This document shows positions 35,838-44,766 of a DNA stretch of 64,000 nucleotides, piece after piece. The DNA lies in the NCBI GenBank assembly GCA_025655455.1, contig JAHXIV010000037.1:240751-304750 (forward strand), read 5' to 3'. The notes beneath the pieces were generated by a model. It did not search any database and had not been told where the DNA came from. It saw only the letters and a program-made list of their open reading frames with translations. Within the stretch, counting starts at the first letter, position 1. The number at the start of each line of letters is the position of its first letter. The position numbers and the translations under genes were made by a program. This DNA comes from a gamma proteobacterium symbiont of Taylorina sp. GTDB lineage: Bacteria > Pseudomonadota > Gammaproteobacteria > GRL18.

Positions 35838-37391
35838 TCATCGTTTGCTGTGCATCAGTTGTATTATATTATTTTTATCCACTTTACCATTTCTATTTTT
35901 AGGTAGTTCATTTTTTATTTCAACAATATTTGGAACCATATAATCAGGAAGTAAATTATATAAATCTTCTTTTATTTGTGATTCAGTCACTCCTTTTTCT
36001 GTAGCAACAAAAGCAATAATTTTCCCATAAATTGTTTTCACTCTTTCATACAAAACAGCTGATTGGCTTATGTAACTTAAGCCATTAAGGACTGACTCTA
36101 TCTCCTCAAGCTCAATTCTATAGCCCATATGCTTTATCTGATTATCTGTCCTTCCCACAAACCAAAGTAATCCATTTTTTTCATAAACTATATCACCAGT
36201 TCTGTAAATAATGTCTTTGTAATTTTTTACTACAGGATTTTGAATAAAAACAGCTGCAGTTCTTTCTTTGTCATTATAGTATCCAAGTGCAACATTTGGC
36301 CCTATTAAACAAAGTTCTCCTTTATCACCATAAGTCACTTTTTTAAGCTTTTCATCAAGTATGATAAAATCAAAGTTTGGATTAATTTGCCCCAAAGAAG
36401 TCAAGCTTCCCATATCATTAAAATCTTCCAGGCTTATATCATAAGATGAACAAATACAAGTTGCTTCTGTTGGACCATAGACATTTATAAACTTAGCTCT
36501 ATGACTATATAAATTATACAGTTTTTTTAGTTCTCCTTTTGGAAATCCTTCTCCACCAAAAGTAAAGACCCTTATCGTTTTCAACGTATATTCTGTTAAT
36601 ACACGCATGGTAAGAAGATAGACTAAAAGTGACGGCACACTAAACAAGATAGTACATTCTAAAGCATCAATAAGATTTACAAACCCCTGTGGGTTTTTAC
36701 TGATTTCTTTACTTATTGGAGCTAAACTTGCACCACTAAATAAAGCAGTGTAAAAATCAAATACAGAATTATCAAAGTACATTGGACTGACTTGTACAAG
36801 TCTGTCATAGCTGGTTATTTTATACCTGTTGATACTCCATCTTATAAAATTTAATATACTTTGATGTGACACAAGCACACCTTTTGGAATACCCGTTGAG
36901 CCTGAGGTAAACATAATATAAGCAGGATGACTTCCAACTGTTTTTTTTGTTAATTCCAGGTTAGCTTTATTTTGAACTAGGTATGCCTTATTTATACTTA
37001 AATCAATTAGTTCAATTTTCAAACCAATTGCTACATTAACAATATTTTCTGACGGATTGTGATCACTTATTAATAATTTTGGTTGACAGGTATGGAGTGT
37101 TTTTTTTAGTCTTTCCTGGGGATTTTCTTCATCTATATTGGTATAAATTGCACCTACTTTTAAAGCTGCCAGCATAGAAGCATAGCCAAGTGGTTTTTTA
37201 GTATTAAATATCCCAATCACATCTTTTGATTTTATTCCTAAAGATAAAAAAAAATGTGCTATCTTATTTGATAAGTTGTTTAATTCATTATAGCTAATAC
37301 AATTATCCCTATAACGCAAAGCAATAGTATTTTTATTGTTTTTAGAGAGTTCATAAAAATATTCAGCCAGATTAAAATGTTTTTCTAACAT
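35838..37391 (-). CDS. Stand-alone amino-acid adenylation enzyme (NRPS A-domain type)
   Basis: The ATG at 37391 (MLEKHFNLAEYFYEL) is preferred over one at 37415 because it follows an AAAGG and begins one base after the previous stop; it gives 517 residues. Adenylation motifs are present: YIMFTSGSTGIPKGV (A3), NVYGPTEATC (A5), GELCLIGPNVALGYY (A6/A7), YRTGDIV and FVGRTDNQIKHMGYRIELEE (A8), and the A10 lysine in PKNRNGKVDK. The pocket residue corresponding to Asp235 of GrsA is present (YFDNSVFD, near residue 207), which implies an alpha-amino-acid substrate. It lacks condensation or carrier domains and probably loads the separate carrier protein at 41320, as DltA loads DltC. Confidence 0.86.
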   Translation of the reverse strand: MLEKHFNLAEYFYELSKNNKNTIALRYRDNCISYNELNNLSNKIAHFFLSLGIKSKDVIGIFNTKKPLGYASMLAALKVGAIYTNIDEENPQERLKKTLHTCQPKLLISDHNPSENIVNVAIGLKIELIDLSINKAYLVQNKANLELTKKTVGSHPAYIMFTSGSTGIPKGVLVSHQSILNFIRWSINRYKITSYDRLVQVSPMYFDNSVFDFYTALFSGASLAPISKEISKNPQGFVNLIDALECTILFSVPSLLVYLLTMRVLTEYTLKTIRVFTFGGEGFPKGELKKLYNLYSHRAKFINVYGPTEATCICSSYDISLEDFNDMGSLTSLGQINPNFDFIILDEKLKKVTYGDKGELCLIGPNVALGYYNDKERTAAVFIQNPVVKNYKDIIYRTGDIVYEKNGLLWFVGRTDNQIKHMGYRIELEEIESVLNGLSYISQSAVLYERVKTIYGKIIAFVATEKGVTESQIKEDLYNLLPDYMVPNIVEIKNELPKNRNGKVDKNNIIQLMHSKR

Positions 37392-37392
37392 T

Positions 37393-38136
37393 TTAATAGT
37401 TACCTTTGTTCGCATGAGGCATATTAATATTTGAGTTCAACGGTTTATTAATGTATTCAAGTATTACACTCGGCTCAAAACCTTTCTTTGTAATATCAAT
37501 TTCCATAAAGTTGAATTCATTATTTTTAAAAAATTTTCTTACGCCTTGATTGTATTTATTATAATATTGTTTCATTTTAGTTTCACTGTTTGCTAAATTA
37601 TCAATAGCAAACATTTTTCTAAAAAAAAGATAATTCCCATAAGCTCCGAAACTTCTCATCGTATCCATGGTTGTTTCTAAATTATCATCAAATTGTTCAT
37701 ACATTTTAACAAGTGATTCGTACCAATTATCTGTCGATCTTGTTGTTAAAATAAAATATGCTTCTGGATACAGTTTAACCAACTCTTCATATAAAAGTGT
37801 TCCCCCCCATGGCACATCAGCAAATGCATCATAATATTTTGTAATATTTAATATTTCATTAATATCATTATAGTTGTAACATGCACATAAATAATTTGTG
37901 TCTTTATTATTCCAGTGCCCACGACAAACTCTATAACCCACATTGTCCAATAGAGTTTCCATGCTAGTAGTTCCTGTTTTTGACATTCCAATTACAAAAA
38001 CTTTTTTCTTTTTTTCAATCCTTTTAATATCAGTCAAATTTTTATTTGCTTGAGATGGTATATTTTTTACTTTCAATATTTTATTATTTTTTTGAGATAA
38101 TTTTTTATAAATTTTCCTTATGATTTTATTAAACAT
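37393..38136 (-). CDS. P-loop sulfotransferase-like protein
   Basis: A 247-residue protein. After a lysine-rich start it has KVFVIGMSKTGTTSMETLL, the P-loop-like 5'-phosphosulfate site, then FADVPWGGTLLYEEL and FILTTRSTDNWYESL for the 3'-phosphate site. This is the short sulfotransferase type often found in marine and symbiont glycan clusters. It is different in length and sequence from the sulfotransferase at 32811. It overlaps its upstream neighbour by eight bases. Sulfation of a sugar hydroxyl is the likely role, though some members are uncharacterised. Confidence 0.78.
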   Translation of the reverse strand: MFNKIIRKIYKKLSQKNNKILKVKNIPSQANKNLTDIKRIEKKKKVFVIGMSKTGTTSMETLLDNVGYRVCRGHWNNKDTNYLCACYNYNDINEILNITKYYDAFADVPWGGTLLYEELVKLYPEAYFILTTRSTDNWYESLVKMYEQFDDNLETTMDTMRSFGAYGNYLFFRKMFAIDNLANSETKMKQYYNKYNQGVRKFFKNNEFNFMEIDITKKGFEPSVILEYINKPLNSNINMPHANKGNY

Positions 38137-39067
38137 TCTCTTCCTTTAAAAGTGCATAACCAAAACCAGATTGACCAAAACCATTACCATTATAAAACAT
38201 ATATGTTCCATACTTTGTTTCAACCACATAAGGATAGGCTATCATTTTACTATCCCAACCTTTATCACTTACTTTAATTCCGGCTTTTTTATCCTCTCTA
38301 TTCCAATGTTTTAAATTTACAGAACTAGCATAACCAATACGATACGCATCGTCTCCATCTCTAAAATTATCCGAACCACGATAACAAAACCACATATGGT
38401 ATTTCTTATTCCTCTTTAAAATTGTTGGCCTCGTTATTGCCTCAAATTTATTCATTGGCTGTATAATTGTTTTACCATTTTGAAAGCAATGAATAGCATC
38501 TTTTGATGAAGCATATTTAATATCATAAACATGTTCATATTTATCATCTATCTTTAGCCAATCAGTTCCAGAACAATAAAACAGGTGAAAGCCATTTTTA
38601 TCTGAAAACACATAAGGTGATGTTGCAGAGTAAGGCTCTTTAATGTTGAGAGATAGAATTGGTTCATCTCCAATTTTTATAAAAGTTTTACCTTGGTCAC
38701 TACTTATTGCCAATCCCGTTAAGTTACTATATGGAAAATTACATCTTTGACTCCAACCGCTATAGTAAAGGTAAATGCTCTCCTCTTTTTTTATAACACC
38801 TGAGGGCATAATACCGTGTTCATCAAATGTACCTGGCTTTCCATTATTTAAAATGGGCTTATCATGTATGTATAATATTTTTTTTGGATCTCTAATGTCC
38901 AGGTCAATAAATGTGGTTTTACTTTCAGTTGGTGTGGTTCGTGTTGAAAAATAGACTCTAAGCTTGTTTTCAAGCGTCAATACAGTGGGAATTTGTGCAT
39001 GAGTATTCATCCAGCCATAATTATGATTAACCTGGAAGATTAATCCTTTCTTAATCCATTGGAGCAT
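38129..39067 (-). CDS. Five-bladed beta-propeller glycosidase-like protein (GH43/GH32-like)
   Basis: A 312-residue cytosolic protein without a signal peptide. Blade-like repeats are visible: RVYFSTRTTP, FDEHGIMPSGVIKKEESIYLYYSGW, GLAISSDQGKTFIKIGDEPIL, GFHLFYCSGTDW, YHMWFCYRGS and GTYMFYNGNGFG. Similar proteins occur frequently inside polysaccharide biosynthesis operons, although the fold is that of glycoside hydrolases. Their role there is not settled; sugar transfer, editing or binding have all been considered. It overlaps the upstream methyltransferase gene by 17 bases. Confidence 0.75.
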   Translation of the reverse strand: MLQWIKKGLIFQVNHNYGWMNTHAQIPTVLTLENKLRVYFSTRTTPTESKTTFIDLDIRDPKKILYIHDKPILNNGKPGTFDEHGIMPSGVIKKEESIYLYYSGWSQRCNFPYSNLTGLAISSDQGKTFIKIGDEPILSLNIKEPYSATSPYVFSDKNGFHLFYCSGTDWLKIDDKYEHVYDIKYASSKDAIHCFQNGKTIIQPMNKFEAITRPTILKRNKKYHMWFCYRGSDNFRDGDDAYRIGYASSVNLKHWNREDKKAGIKVSDKGWDSKMIAYPYVVETKYGTYMFYNGNGFGQSGFGYALLKEENV

Positions 39068-40052
39068 TATCGATACCTAGTAACTTTTTAGCTTCTTTTT
39101 TTACAAGTTCATCTAACCATTGGTGCATGCTCTTACCAGTTTTTACACGAGCTTTCTCTGCTAATTCGCGTGCTTCTTCTGTAACACCTTCAAGTTGACC
39201 ATAATATCTGGTTTTGTGTGTTCCGCCTCTCACTCCAGGTATTTCAAAATCAAAATTTGCATAGGGTTCCCCTTCCCCAACTTTAAAGTCAATGAGGTAG
39301 AATACACCACCAATAATCCATTGACATCTTACCTCTCTAGACTCTATAGGCAAGCTGTCAAAGGGAACTTCAGCTAAAAATTGTTTATTATAATTGACCA
39401 AGATTTTTCCAAATAGTGTATTCCTTTGCCAAACAGGTAGGTTTTCATCACCTACAACTACTTTTGCTCCCGTCTTACATACTCTAACAACTTCCTTAAA
39501 AAATTGTTTTATATCAGAAAATTCACCCACAGCACCAAAAGAGTACAGAGCATCAAAATAATTATCTGGATATGGTAGATGTATCGCATTAGACAAGCAA
39601 TAGTTGATATTATTTTTACTATTCTCTAGTTTATGTTTTGCTGTAGAAATCATATCTAAAGAAATATCAGTTAAATGAAGTTCACTTTTTTTACCCAATT
39701 TTTTAGCAATCAATTCTGAATCTCTACCTGTTCCGCAAGCAATTTCCAGAACTTTGTCAGTTACTTTCAATTCAAGTAAATCAATCATATTATTTCTAAC
39801 TCTTAACTCATCTTCATTATAAGTATCAAAAGTTAAGTGAAGATACTTATCATAATCATCTGCCCTATCTTCATAAAAATTTTTTGCTTTGCTATCTAAT
39901 TCATTTAGTTTTTTGGGGTATATAAAATCAGGTATTTCATTTAAAATTTTATAATTATATTCATGATCTTTGTATATTTTATTTATATCATCTAATTCAA
40001 GTTGTGAGCCTGTTACAGGAGACCTCCAATTATTAAATTGATTCGTTGCCAT
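39051..40052 (-). CDS. Class I SAM-dependent methyltransferase
   Basis: A 333-residue protein. Residues 1-60 resemble the short substrate-handling region that precedes many methyltransferases (SPVTGSQLELDD), without a cysteine cluster. The core has DKVLEIACGTGRDSELIAKK, LHLTDISLDMISTAK, DALYSFGAVGEFSD and GAKVVVGDENLP. The C-terminal segment GVRGGTHKTRYYGQLEGV is followed by a charged helical tail. It probably methylates a sugar or an acyl group of the exported glycan. It overlaps the GNAT gene by 20 bases. Confidence 0.82.
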   Translation of the reverse strand: MATNQFNNWRSPVTGSQLELDDINKIYKDHEYNYKILNEIPDFIYPKKLNELDSKAKNFYEDRADDYDKYLHLTFDTYNEDELRVRNNMIDLLELKVTDKVLEIACGTGRDSELIAKKLGKKSELHLTDISLDMISTAKHKLENSKNNINYCLSNAIHLPYPDNYFDALYSFGAVGEFSDIKQFFKEVVRVCKTGAKVVVGDENLPVWQRNTLFGKILVNYNKQFLAEVPFDSLPIESREVRCQWIIGGVFYLIDFKVGEGEPYANFDFEIPGVRGGTHKTRYYGQLEGVTEEARELAEKARVKTGKSMHQWLDELVKKEAKKLLGIDNAPMD

Positions 40053-40578
40053 ATTCTTCTCTCAATAAACTATACATTTTTACATTTCTCCACTGGCCTC
40101 TTATAAAAAGAGCCTTCCTCTGGATTCCCTCATATTTAAAACCAATTTTTTGTGCTAATTTTTCTGAAATAATGTTATCTTCTACCATATTGTATTGTAA
40201 TCTATTAATTGGATAAGCCTCGAACAAATAATTACAATATGCTTTTACTGCTGTGGAACCAAAGCCTTTACCCACTCTATATTCTGGATTAAAAATATTT
40301 ATTCCAATTTCAAATGATTTATCAATACAATGTGAAAAATGCCATATGACTCCAAACACTTTATCTCCATTATCAACAAGTGCTAGATATCCACTTTTAT
40401 CTGTCCAAAGATCATTATTTTCTAATTTTTTTAACCAATGGACTTCATGGTTAACTTTTACCGAAAAAAAATCTCCAATCTTGCTAATATTTTGTGTATT
40501 TTGACAAATTTCTTTAATGGATATCTCATCTAACATGCACAATGAAAAATCAATGCAGTCAATTACTTTATTTTTCAA
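40033..40578 (-). CDS. GNAT-family N-acyltransferase
   Basis: A 181-residue acetyltransferase_3/RimJ-type GNAT. EIGINIFNPEYRVGKGFGSTAVKAY contains the acyl-CoA pyrophosphate-binding V-G-x-G-F/G motif, and RLQYNMVEDNIISEKLAQKIGFKYEGIQR the conserved Asn and final strands. It overlaps the reductase gene by four bases and sits between the carrier-protein/reductase pair and a methyltransferase. It may transfer an acyl group to an amino sugar, taking the group from CoA or from the carrier protein at 41320; the latter is inference. Confidence 0.84.
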   Translation of the reverse strand: MKNKVIDCIDFSLCMLDEISIKEICQNTQNISKIGDFFSVKVNHEVHWLKKLENNDLWTDKSGYLALVDNGDKVFGVIWHFSHCIDKSFEIGINIFNPEYRVGKGFGSTAVKAYCNYLFEAYPINRLQYNMVEDNIISEKLAQKIGFKYEGIQRKALFIRGQWRNVKMYSLLREEYGNESI

Positions 40579-41318
40579 AGTACCAACCCTCCATCAATCT
40601 CTAATATTTTACCACTTAGGTGTTCATTTTCAATAATAAACATTACTGTACTTGCAATATGCTCTGCTTTACCTAGTTTTTTTATCGGTGTTTGTTTTTT
40701 TATTTCATCAAGTAGTTTGTCACTAATAGCATTATGTGTTGATTCTGTATCCATAAATCCCGGAGCAATTGCAACAGATCTTATACCAAAACCACCAAGC
40801 TCCTTTGCCCACACTTTAGTCACTGATTCCAGGCCTGCCTTTGCTGCTGAATAAGCGCTTTGTCCAATATTTCCCTTAGCACTAATAGAACTTATATTGA
40901 TAATGACTCCTTTTATCCTATTCATTACCATATGCTCAGCAATATAAGTAGTCAGTATAAAAGGTGCAGTTAAATTAATATCTATAATTTTTTGCCAATT
41001 CTTAAGACTATGTCTCTTCTCTTTTGACATAATATTTATCAATGGTTCACTATATAAAATCCCCGCATTATTGATTAATATTTCAATTTTAGAAAACTTT
41101 TCCAGAGTTTTATCTATAGCTTTTTGTATATCTTCTTCTTTAGTTAAATCACATTGTACAGTTAAAAGGTTTTCATCTTTTTCCATATTATCAAGGGCTG
41201 TTTGGTCAATATCATATACTACAACCTTTGCACCATTACTGAGTAAATCTTTTGTTATTTCATGGCCAAGTCCGCTTGCGCCGCCAGTTACAATTGCTAT
41301 TTTATTTTGTATATCCAT
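40575..41318 (-). CDS. Short-chain dehydrogenase/reductase, FabG-like
   Basis: A 247-residue SDR of the classical type. TGGASGLGHEI (residues 11-21) binds NAD(P), INNAGILYS is the NNAG element, Ser144 lies in ISSIS, and Tyr156 with Lys160 form YSAAK. The C-terminus ends in the FabG-like HLSGKILEIDGGLVL. It begins one base after the carrier protein stop, so a reaction on a carrier-bound ketone is plausible. No ketosynthase is encoded nearby, so ordinary fatty-acid elongation is not the purpose. Confidence 0.87.
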   Translation of the reverse strand: MDIQNKIAIVTGGASGLGHEITKDLLSNGAKVVVYDIDQTALDNMEKDENLLTVQCDLTKEEDIQKAIDKTLEKFSKIEILINNAGILYSEPLINIMSKEKRHSLKNWQKIIDINLTAPFILTTYIAEHMVMNRIKGVIINISSISAKGNIGQSAYSAAKAGLESVTKVWAKELGGFGIRSVAIAPGFMDTESTHNAISDKLLDEIKKQTPIKKLGKAEHIASTVMFIIENEHLSGKILEIDGGLVL

Positions 41319-41319
41319 A

Positions 41320-41544
41320 TTATTTTATTTTTACAGATATAATTGATTTAATAATTTTTATATCTTTCATATTCATAATATCATCCATCGTAAGCTGAAT
41401 ATCTAATCCTTCTTCAATTGATGTAACCAAATCCATATGAGTTAAAGAATCCCATCGTTCAATATCACCCATCGTCAGTTCATCATTTAAGTCTTCTTGT
41501 TTAAGTCTGAATACTTCACAAAGTATTCCTTCTAATTTATCCAT
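41320..41544 (-). CDS. Acyl/peptidyl carrier protein
   Basis: The ATG at 41544 has an AAGGA five bases upstream, giving 74 residues, rather than the in-frame ATG at 41568. The phosphopantetheine attachment site is Ser33 in ERWDSLTHMDLV. The rest is acidic and helical as in acyl carrier proteins, with LTMDDIMNMKDIKIIKSII as the last helix. The gene starts one base after the TylF-like stop and precedes the FabG-like reductase. Its likely loading enzyme is the adenylation protein of the same operon. It needs a phosphopantetheinyl transferase encoded elsewhere. Confidence 0.88.
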   Translation of the reverse strand: MDKLEGILCEVFRLKQEDLNDELTMGDIERWDSLTHMDLVTSIEEGLDIQLTMDDIMNMKDIKIIKSIISVKIK

Positions 41545-41545
41545 A

Positions 41546-42268
41546 TTATTCCTTAATAATATATGCATTTGGCATCCAAGAATTTGGTATTGTTTTTACT
41601 TTTGCATTAGGTAACAACTCTCTGACTGATAAAGTTTCTCCAGGACCCAGTTCATGATTGAACTGATCAAAAACCATAATGCCGCCAGGAGTTAACCTTT
41701 CCCAAAAGAGGGGAATACAGGCCTGCATTACTTCATACATACCAGCATCCATAAAAACCATTTTGAATTGCAGATGTTTATATTGTTCAAAAAATTGGCT
41801 TAATTCCTTAGTAACATCAAAATTGTGGATTCTAATAATATGCTCAAGTTTTTGTTTTGAAATTAAATCCATCAAAAAATTATAGTCACTTTGGTAGCCA
41901 CCTTCAGGAACCAATTCTGAATCATTTTCCCCTCCCTTACCCGTTCCTTGAAACCAATCAAATCCATGGATCTGGGTCAGTGATTCACTTTCAAATATGC
42001 GTACTAATTTTGCAAACAAAATTGTTCCTGCACCCTTATATACACCTATTTCAGCAATGTGCCCAGCAACATCTTTTGTCATTTTATAGAGTTCGTATAA
42101 TGTTAAAACACGATTTAACGACATATGACCAACATAAGCAGTAAAATGCTCTAAAAAATCAGAGATGGAGATTTCTTGATTTTCTAAAAAGCCTCTATAC
42201 TCATAAAAATCTTCTCTTCTACTTTTAAATTTTGCACTTTCTAGTGTACCATTTATATGCTTTTCCAT
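41546..42268 (-). CDS. TylF-family O-methyltransferase
   Basis: A 240-residue macrocin O-methyltransferase-like enzyme. AEIGVYKGAGTILFAKLV is the SAM-binding motif, IHGFDWFQGTGKGGENDSEL the second block, and VFMDAGMYEVMQACIPLF with GGIMVFDQFNHELGPGETL the metal-binding catalytic part. It differs from the TylF-like protein at 28891. The expected action is O-methylation of a sugar hydroxyl. It lies between the NeuD-like gene (three-base gap) and the carrier protein. Confidence 0.85.
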   Translation of the reverse strand: MEKHINGTLESAKFKSRREDFYEYRGFLENQEISISDFLEHFTAYVGHMSLNRVLTLYELYKMTKDVAGHIAEIGVYKGAGTILFAKLVRIFESESLTQIHGFDWFQGTGKGGENDSELVPEGGYQSDYNFLMDLISKQKLEHIIRIHNFDVTKELSQFFEQYKHLQFKMVFMDAGMYEVMQACIPLFWERLTPGGIMVFDQFNHELGPGETLSVRELLPNAKVKTIPNSWMPNAYIIKE

Positions 42269-42271
42269 ATT

Positions 42272-42937
42272 TCAAACCCCTGAAAATTCCATAAATCTCT
42301 GGCTATCAAGTCTGAACTTTTCACCATCTCTCGATACAAAAACTTCTTTTTCTTTTGTACTCTTGGTTATCAATGTATTTGCACCAATAAAATTTTCATT
42401 TTCTAAAGTTATATTATGCCCGATAGTCGCATTGACACCTAAAAAACAGTTGGATTTTATAGTGACATCACCAGAAATTACCACGCCAGAGGTTAACCAA
42501 TTTGTATTACCCAATCTTGAACCATGTGCAACTACAACATTGCTCCATATAAAATTACTATTACCTAATTTTACATAGGGCTGAATACTCACATGTTCCA
42601 GAATAATATTATTGTCACCTATAACAATATTTTCATGCATATCAACTGATGGATGGATATAATTACTAAACTCATAGCCTTTTTCTTTAGCCTCTGTATA
42701 CTTTTGTGCCCTGATGACATTCATTTGTACATAGCCGACAGCAATGAGCATTTTATGTTCTTGTGGGCTATATATATCCTGAATTTCATCAAATGGAATT
42801 AATGGTAATAATTCAACTTCAACTTCAGCAATTAAATCTCTATCAACCGTAAAGGCAACAACATCAAACTGTTTTTTTACAAACTGATAAATTATTTTTG
42901 CTATCCTGCCATTGCCGTATATAATCAGTTTTTGCAT
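42272..42937 (-). CDS. NeuD/PglD-like sugar O- or N-acyltransferase (left-handed beta-helix)
   Basis: A 221-residue protein with an N-terminal Rossmann-like domain (MQKLIIYGNGRIAKIIYQFV) and a C-terminal hexapeptide-repeat helix (NYIHPSVDMHENIVIGDNN, ILEHVSIQPYVKLGNSNF and later turns). The likely catalytic histidine is in VVVAHGSRLG. Relatives acetylate UDP-4-amino sugars or sialic acid. With the DegT aminotransferase three genes upstream it would complete an N-acylated amino sugar. Its start lies 74 bases inside the WbqC gene, an unusually long overlap, yet the Rossmann start needs it. Confidence 0.84.
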   Translation of the reverse strand: MQKLIIYGNGRIAKIIYQFVKKQFDVVAFTVDRDLIAEVEVELLPLIPFDEIQDIYSPQEHKMLIAVGYVQMNVIRAQKYTEAKEKGYEFSNYIHPSVDMHENIVIGDNNIILEHVSIQPYVKLGNSNFIWSNVVVAHGSRLGNTNWLTSGVVISGDVTIKSNCFLGVNATIGHNITLENENFIGANTLITKSTKEKEVFVSRDGEKFRLDSQRFMEFSGV

Positions 42938-43634
42938 AGCATTCCTCGGTTAATTTGTATTGAGCAAGCATCTGTTTTATTGTATCTACACTATTGAACA
43001 TCATTATATCTATTATTGATAAAAATGGCACAAACTCATTCTTAAACTGTGTATATTCAATTAATTCAGTTTTTATAAAATTCAATTCAATTTTTTCTTT
43101 TTTAAATCTTTCTTTATGATATATTTTTTGACCACCAATAGCATTAATATAGCTGGATGTGTTTGTTTTTTTACAGATATCTATAATTTTTTCTTGGGCT
43201 TTATGACTATTGTCTTTTTCAAGATGGCTAGAGTAAATAAGTTTTGTTTCAATTTGTAAATAGCTTGATATCTTTTCAAGAGAGTAACCTAAAAATCTCG
43301 CTAGATTTTTTTCTTCTTGAGTTAGTATTTCTACAATAATTGGAGATACTATTTTAAAATAAGGTGCTTTTTTATAAGTCATTTCTAAAGTTTTTAGAAT
43401 TTTATTGGTATTATTCCCAACTTTAATCTCATTAATGAGTTTGTTTTGACTTGCTTTTACAAGCTCTAAAGTGAATTGTTTAGCATGCCCCCCAACTAAA
43501 ATAGAGTTTCTATTGATATAGCCTTTTTTTATATAATTCACATCATCAAAGATTACAAAAGTATCTACAGCATTAATTAATTGCCAATAGCCTATGTACG
43601 GAAAAAAATAAGGTTGCATAATGCCTGTCTTCAT
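42864..43634 (-). CDS. WbqC-family protein
   Basis: A 256-residue protein with the family signature at its start, TGIMQPYFFPYIGYWQLINA, then FVIFDDVNYIKKGYINRN, and later SYINAIGGQKIYHKERFKKE. WbqC-like genes occur in O-antigen and glycan clusters near amino-sugar biosynthesis and are proposed to act in acylation or glycine-type modification of sugars, but no activity is firmly known to me. It lies between the aminotransferase and the NeuD-like gene. The C-terminal 25 residues are encoded in DNA that is also the start of NeuD. Confidence 0.86.
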   Translation of the reverse strand: MKTGIMQPYFFPYIGYWQLINAVDTFVIFDDVNYIKKGYINRNSILVGGHAKQFTLELVKASQNKLINEIKVGNNTNKILKTLEMTYKKAPYFKIVSPIIVEILTQEEKNLARFLGYSLEKISSYLQIETKLIYSSHLEKDNSHKAQEKIIDICKKTNTSSYINAIGGQKIYHKERFKKEKIELNFIKTELIEYTQFKNEFVPFLSIIDIMMFNSVDTIKQMLAQYKLTEECYAKTDYIRQWQDSKNNLSVCKKTV

Positions 43635-43662
43635 TTTAAATCCTCAAGTAAACATACATAAC

Positions 43663-44766
43663 TTAAGTTTCTTTTATTAAGGAAACAATAGTGGCTAAAA
43701 CTTCTTTAGAAATAGAAGGGAATATTGGTAAACACAAAATTTTTCTGGATTTTTTATATGCAAATTCCAAGTTGTTTTTAGAAGCTGAATCTAAGCCCCT
43801 GTACATTGGATATTCGCTCACCAATGGGTAAAAATATCGACGTGTAAAAATATTATTAGCTTTTAATTTTTCATATAATTGATCGCGTTCCAGGTAATAA
43901 TCTGGCTCGATTAATATTGGAAAGTAAGAATAATTATACATAACTCCTGTTGGTAGCGGCAAACAGGTGATACCTCGGACACAATCTAAATGTTCTCGAT
44001 AAAATGAATCAACTAAGCCTCTCTTTTTTATTTGATTATCAATATATTTAAGCTGCAGAACCCCACAGGCTGCCTGTAATTCATTCATCTTTCCATTAAT
44101 GCCAGGTGCTACAACCGTCGTTTCATCTGCAATACCAAAATTCTTTAAGTAATCAATTCGCTGCTTGGTTTTCAAATCAGGACAAATAATTGCCCCTCCT
44201 TCAAAGGTATTAAAAACTTTTGTTGCATGAAAACTTAATACTGAAAGATCACCGAATGAACAAAGACTTTGATTTTGATGCTTGACGCCAAAAGTATGAG
44301 CTGCATCATAAATTACTTTTAAACCATAGTTATCCGCGATATCCTGAATAGCCTCTATATTACACGGATAACCATAGATATGTACCGGTAAAATTGCTGT
44401 TGTTTGTGGCGTTATAGCCTCTTCAATTTTTCTTGGATCAATATTATATGTATCTGGCTCAATATCAGCAAATACAGGTTTTATATTATTCCATAACAAG
44501 GAATGAGCAGTAGCTACAAAAGTATAGGGGGTTGTTATTACTTCACCAGAAATACGCAATGCCTGCAAAGCTGTTACAAGAGCCAGAGTTCCATTGGCAA
44601 AAAGTGAGATATATTCAACACCTAGATATTGTGCCAAGTTTTTTTCAAATTCTTCATGAAAAGGTCCATTATTGGTTAGCCTTTTATTTTCCCATATTTT
44701 CTCTAAATAGGGTATAAATTCTTCCAATGGGGATAAATAGGGTTCAGTAATAAATATTTTTTTCAT
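43663..44766 (-). CDS. DegT/DnrJ/EryC1/StrS-family sugar aminotransferase
   Basis: A 367-residue PLP enzyme. The signature blocks are LFANGTLALVTALQAL, TTPYTFVATAHSLLW, VIYDAAHTFGVK (Asp154 for the PLP nitrogen) and LSVLSFHATKVFNTFEGGAI with the Schiff-base Lys183. It would transfer an amino group to a keto-sugar nucleotide, giving a 3- or 4-amino-dideoxy sugar of the type made by FdtB, VioA or RfbE relatives. Which position is not decidable. It directly follows the Wzt gene with no gap (44766/44767). Confidence 0.9.
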   Translation of the reverse strand: MKKIFITEPYLSPLEEFIPYLEKIWENKRLTNNGPFHEEFEKNLAQYLGVEYISLFANGTLALVTALQALRISGEVITTPYTFVATAHSLLWNNIKPVFADIEPDTYNIDPRKIEEAITPQTTAILPVHIYGYPCNIEAIQDIADNYGLKVIYDAAHTFGVKHQNQSLCSFGDLSVLSFHATKVFNTFEGGAIICPDLKTKQRIDYLKNFGIADETTVVAPGINGKMNELQAACGVLQLKYIDNQIKKRGLVDSFYREHLDCVRGITCLPLPTGVMYNYSYFPILIEPDYYLERDQLYEKLKANNIFTRRYFYPLVSEYPMYRGLDSASKNNLEFAYKKSRKILCLPIFPSISKEVLATIVSLIKET

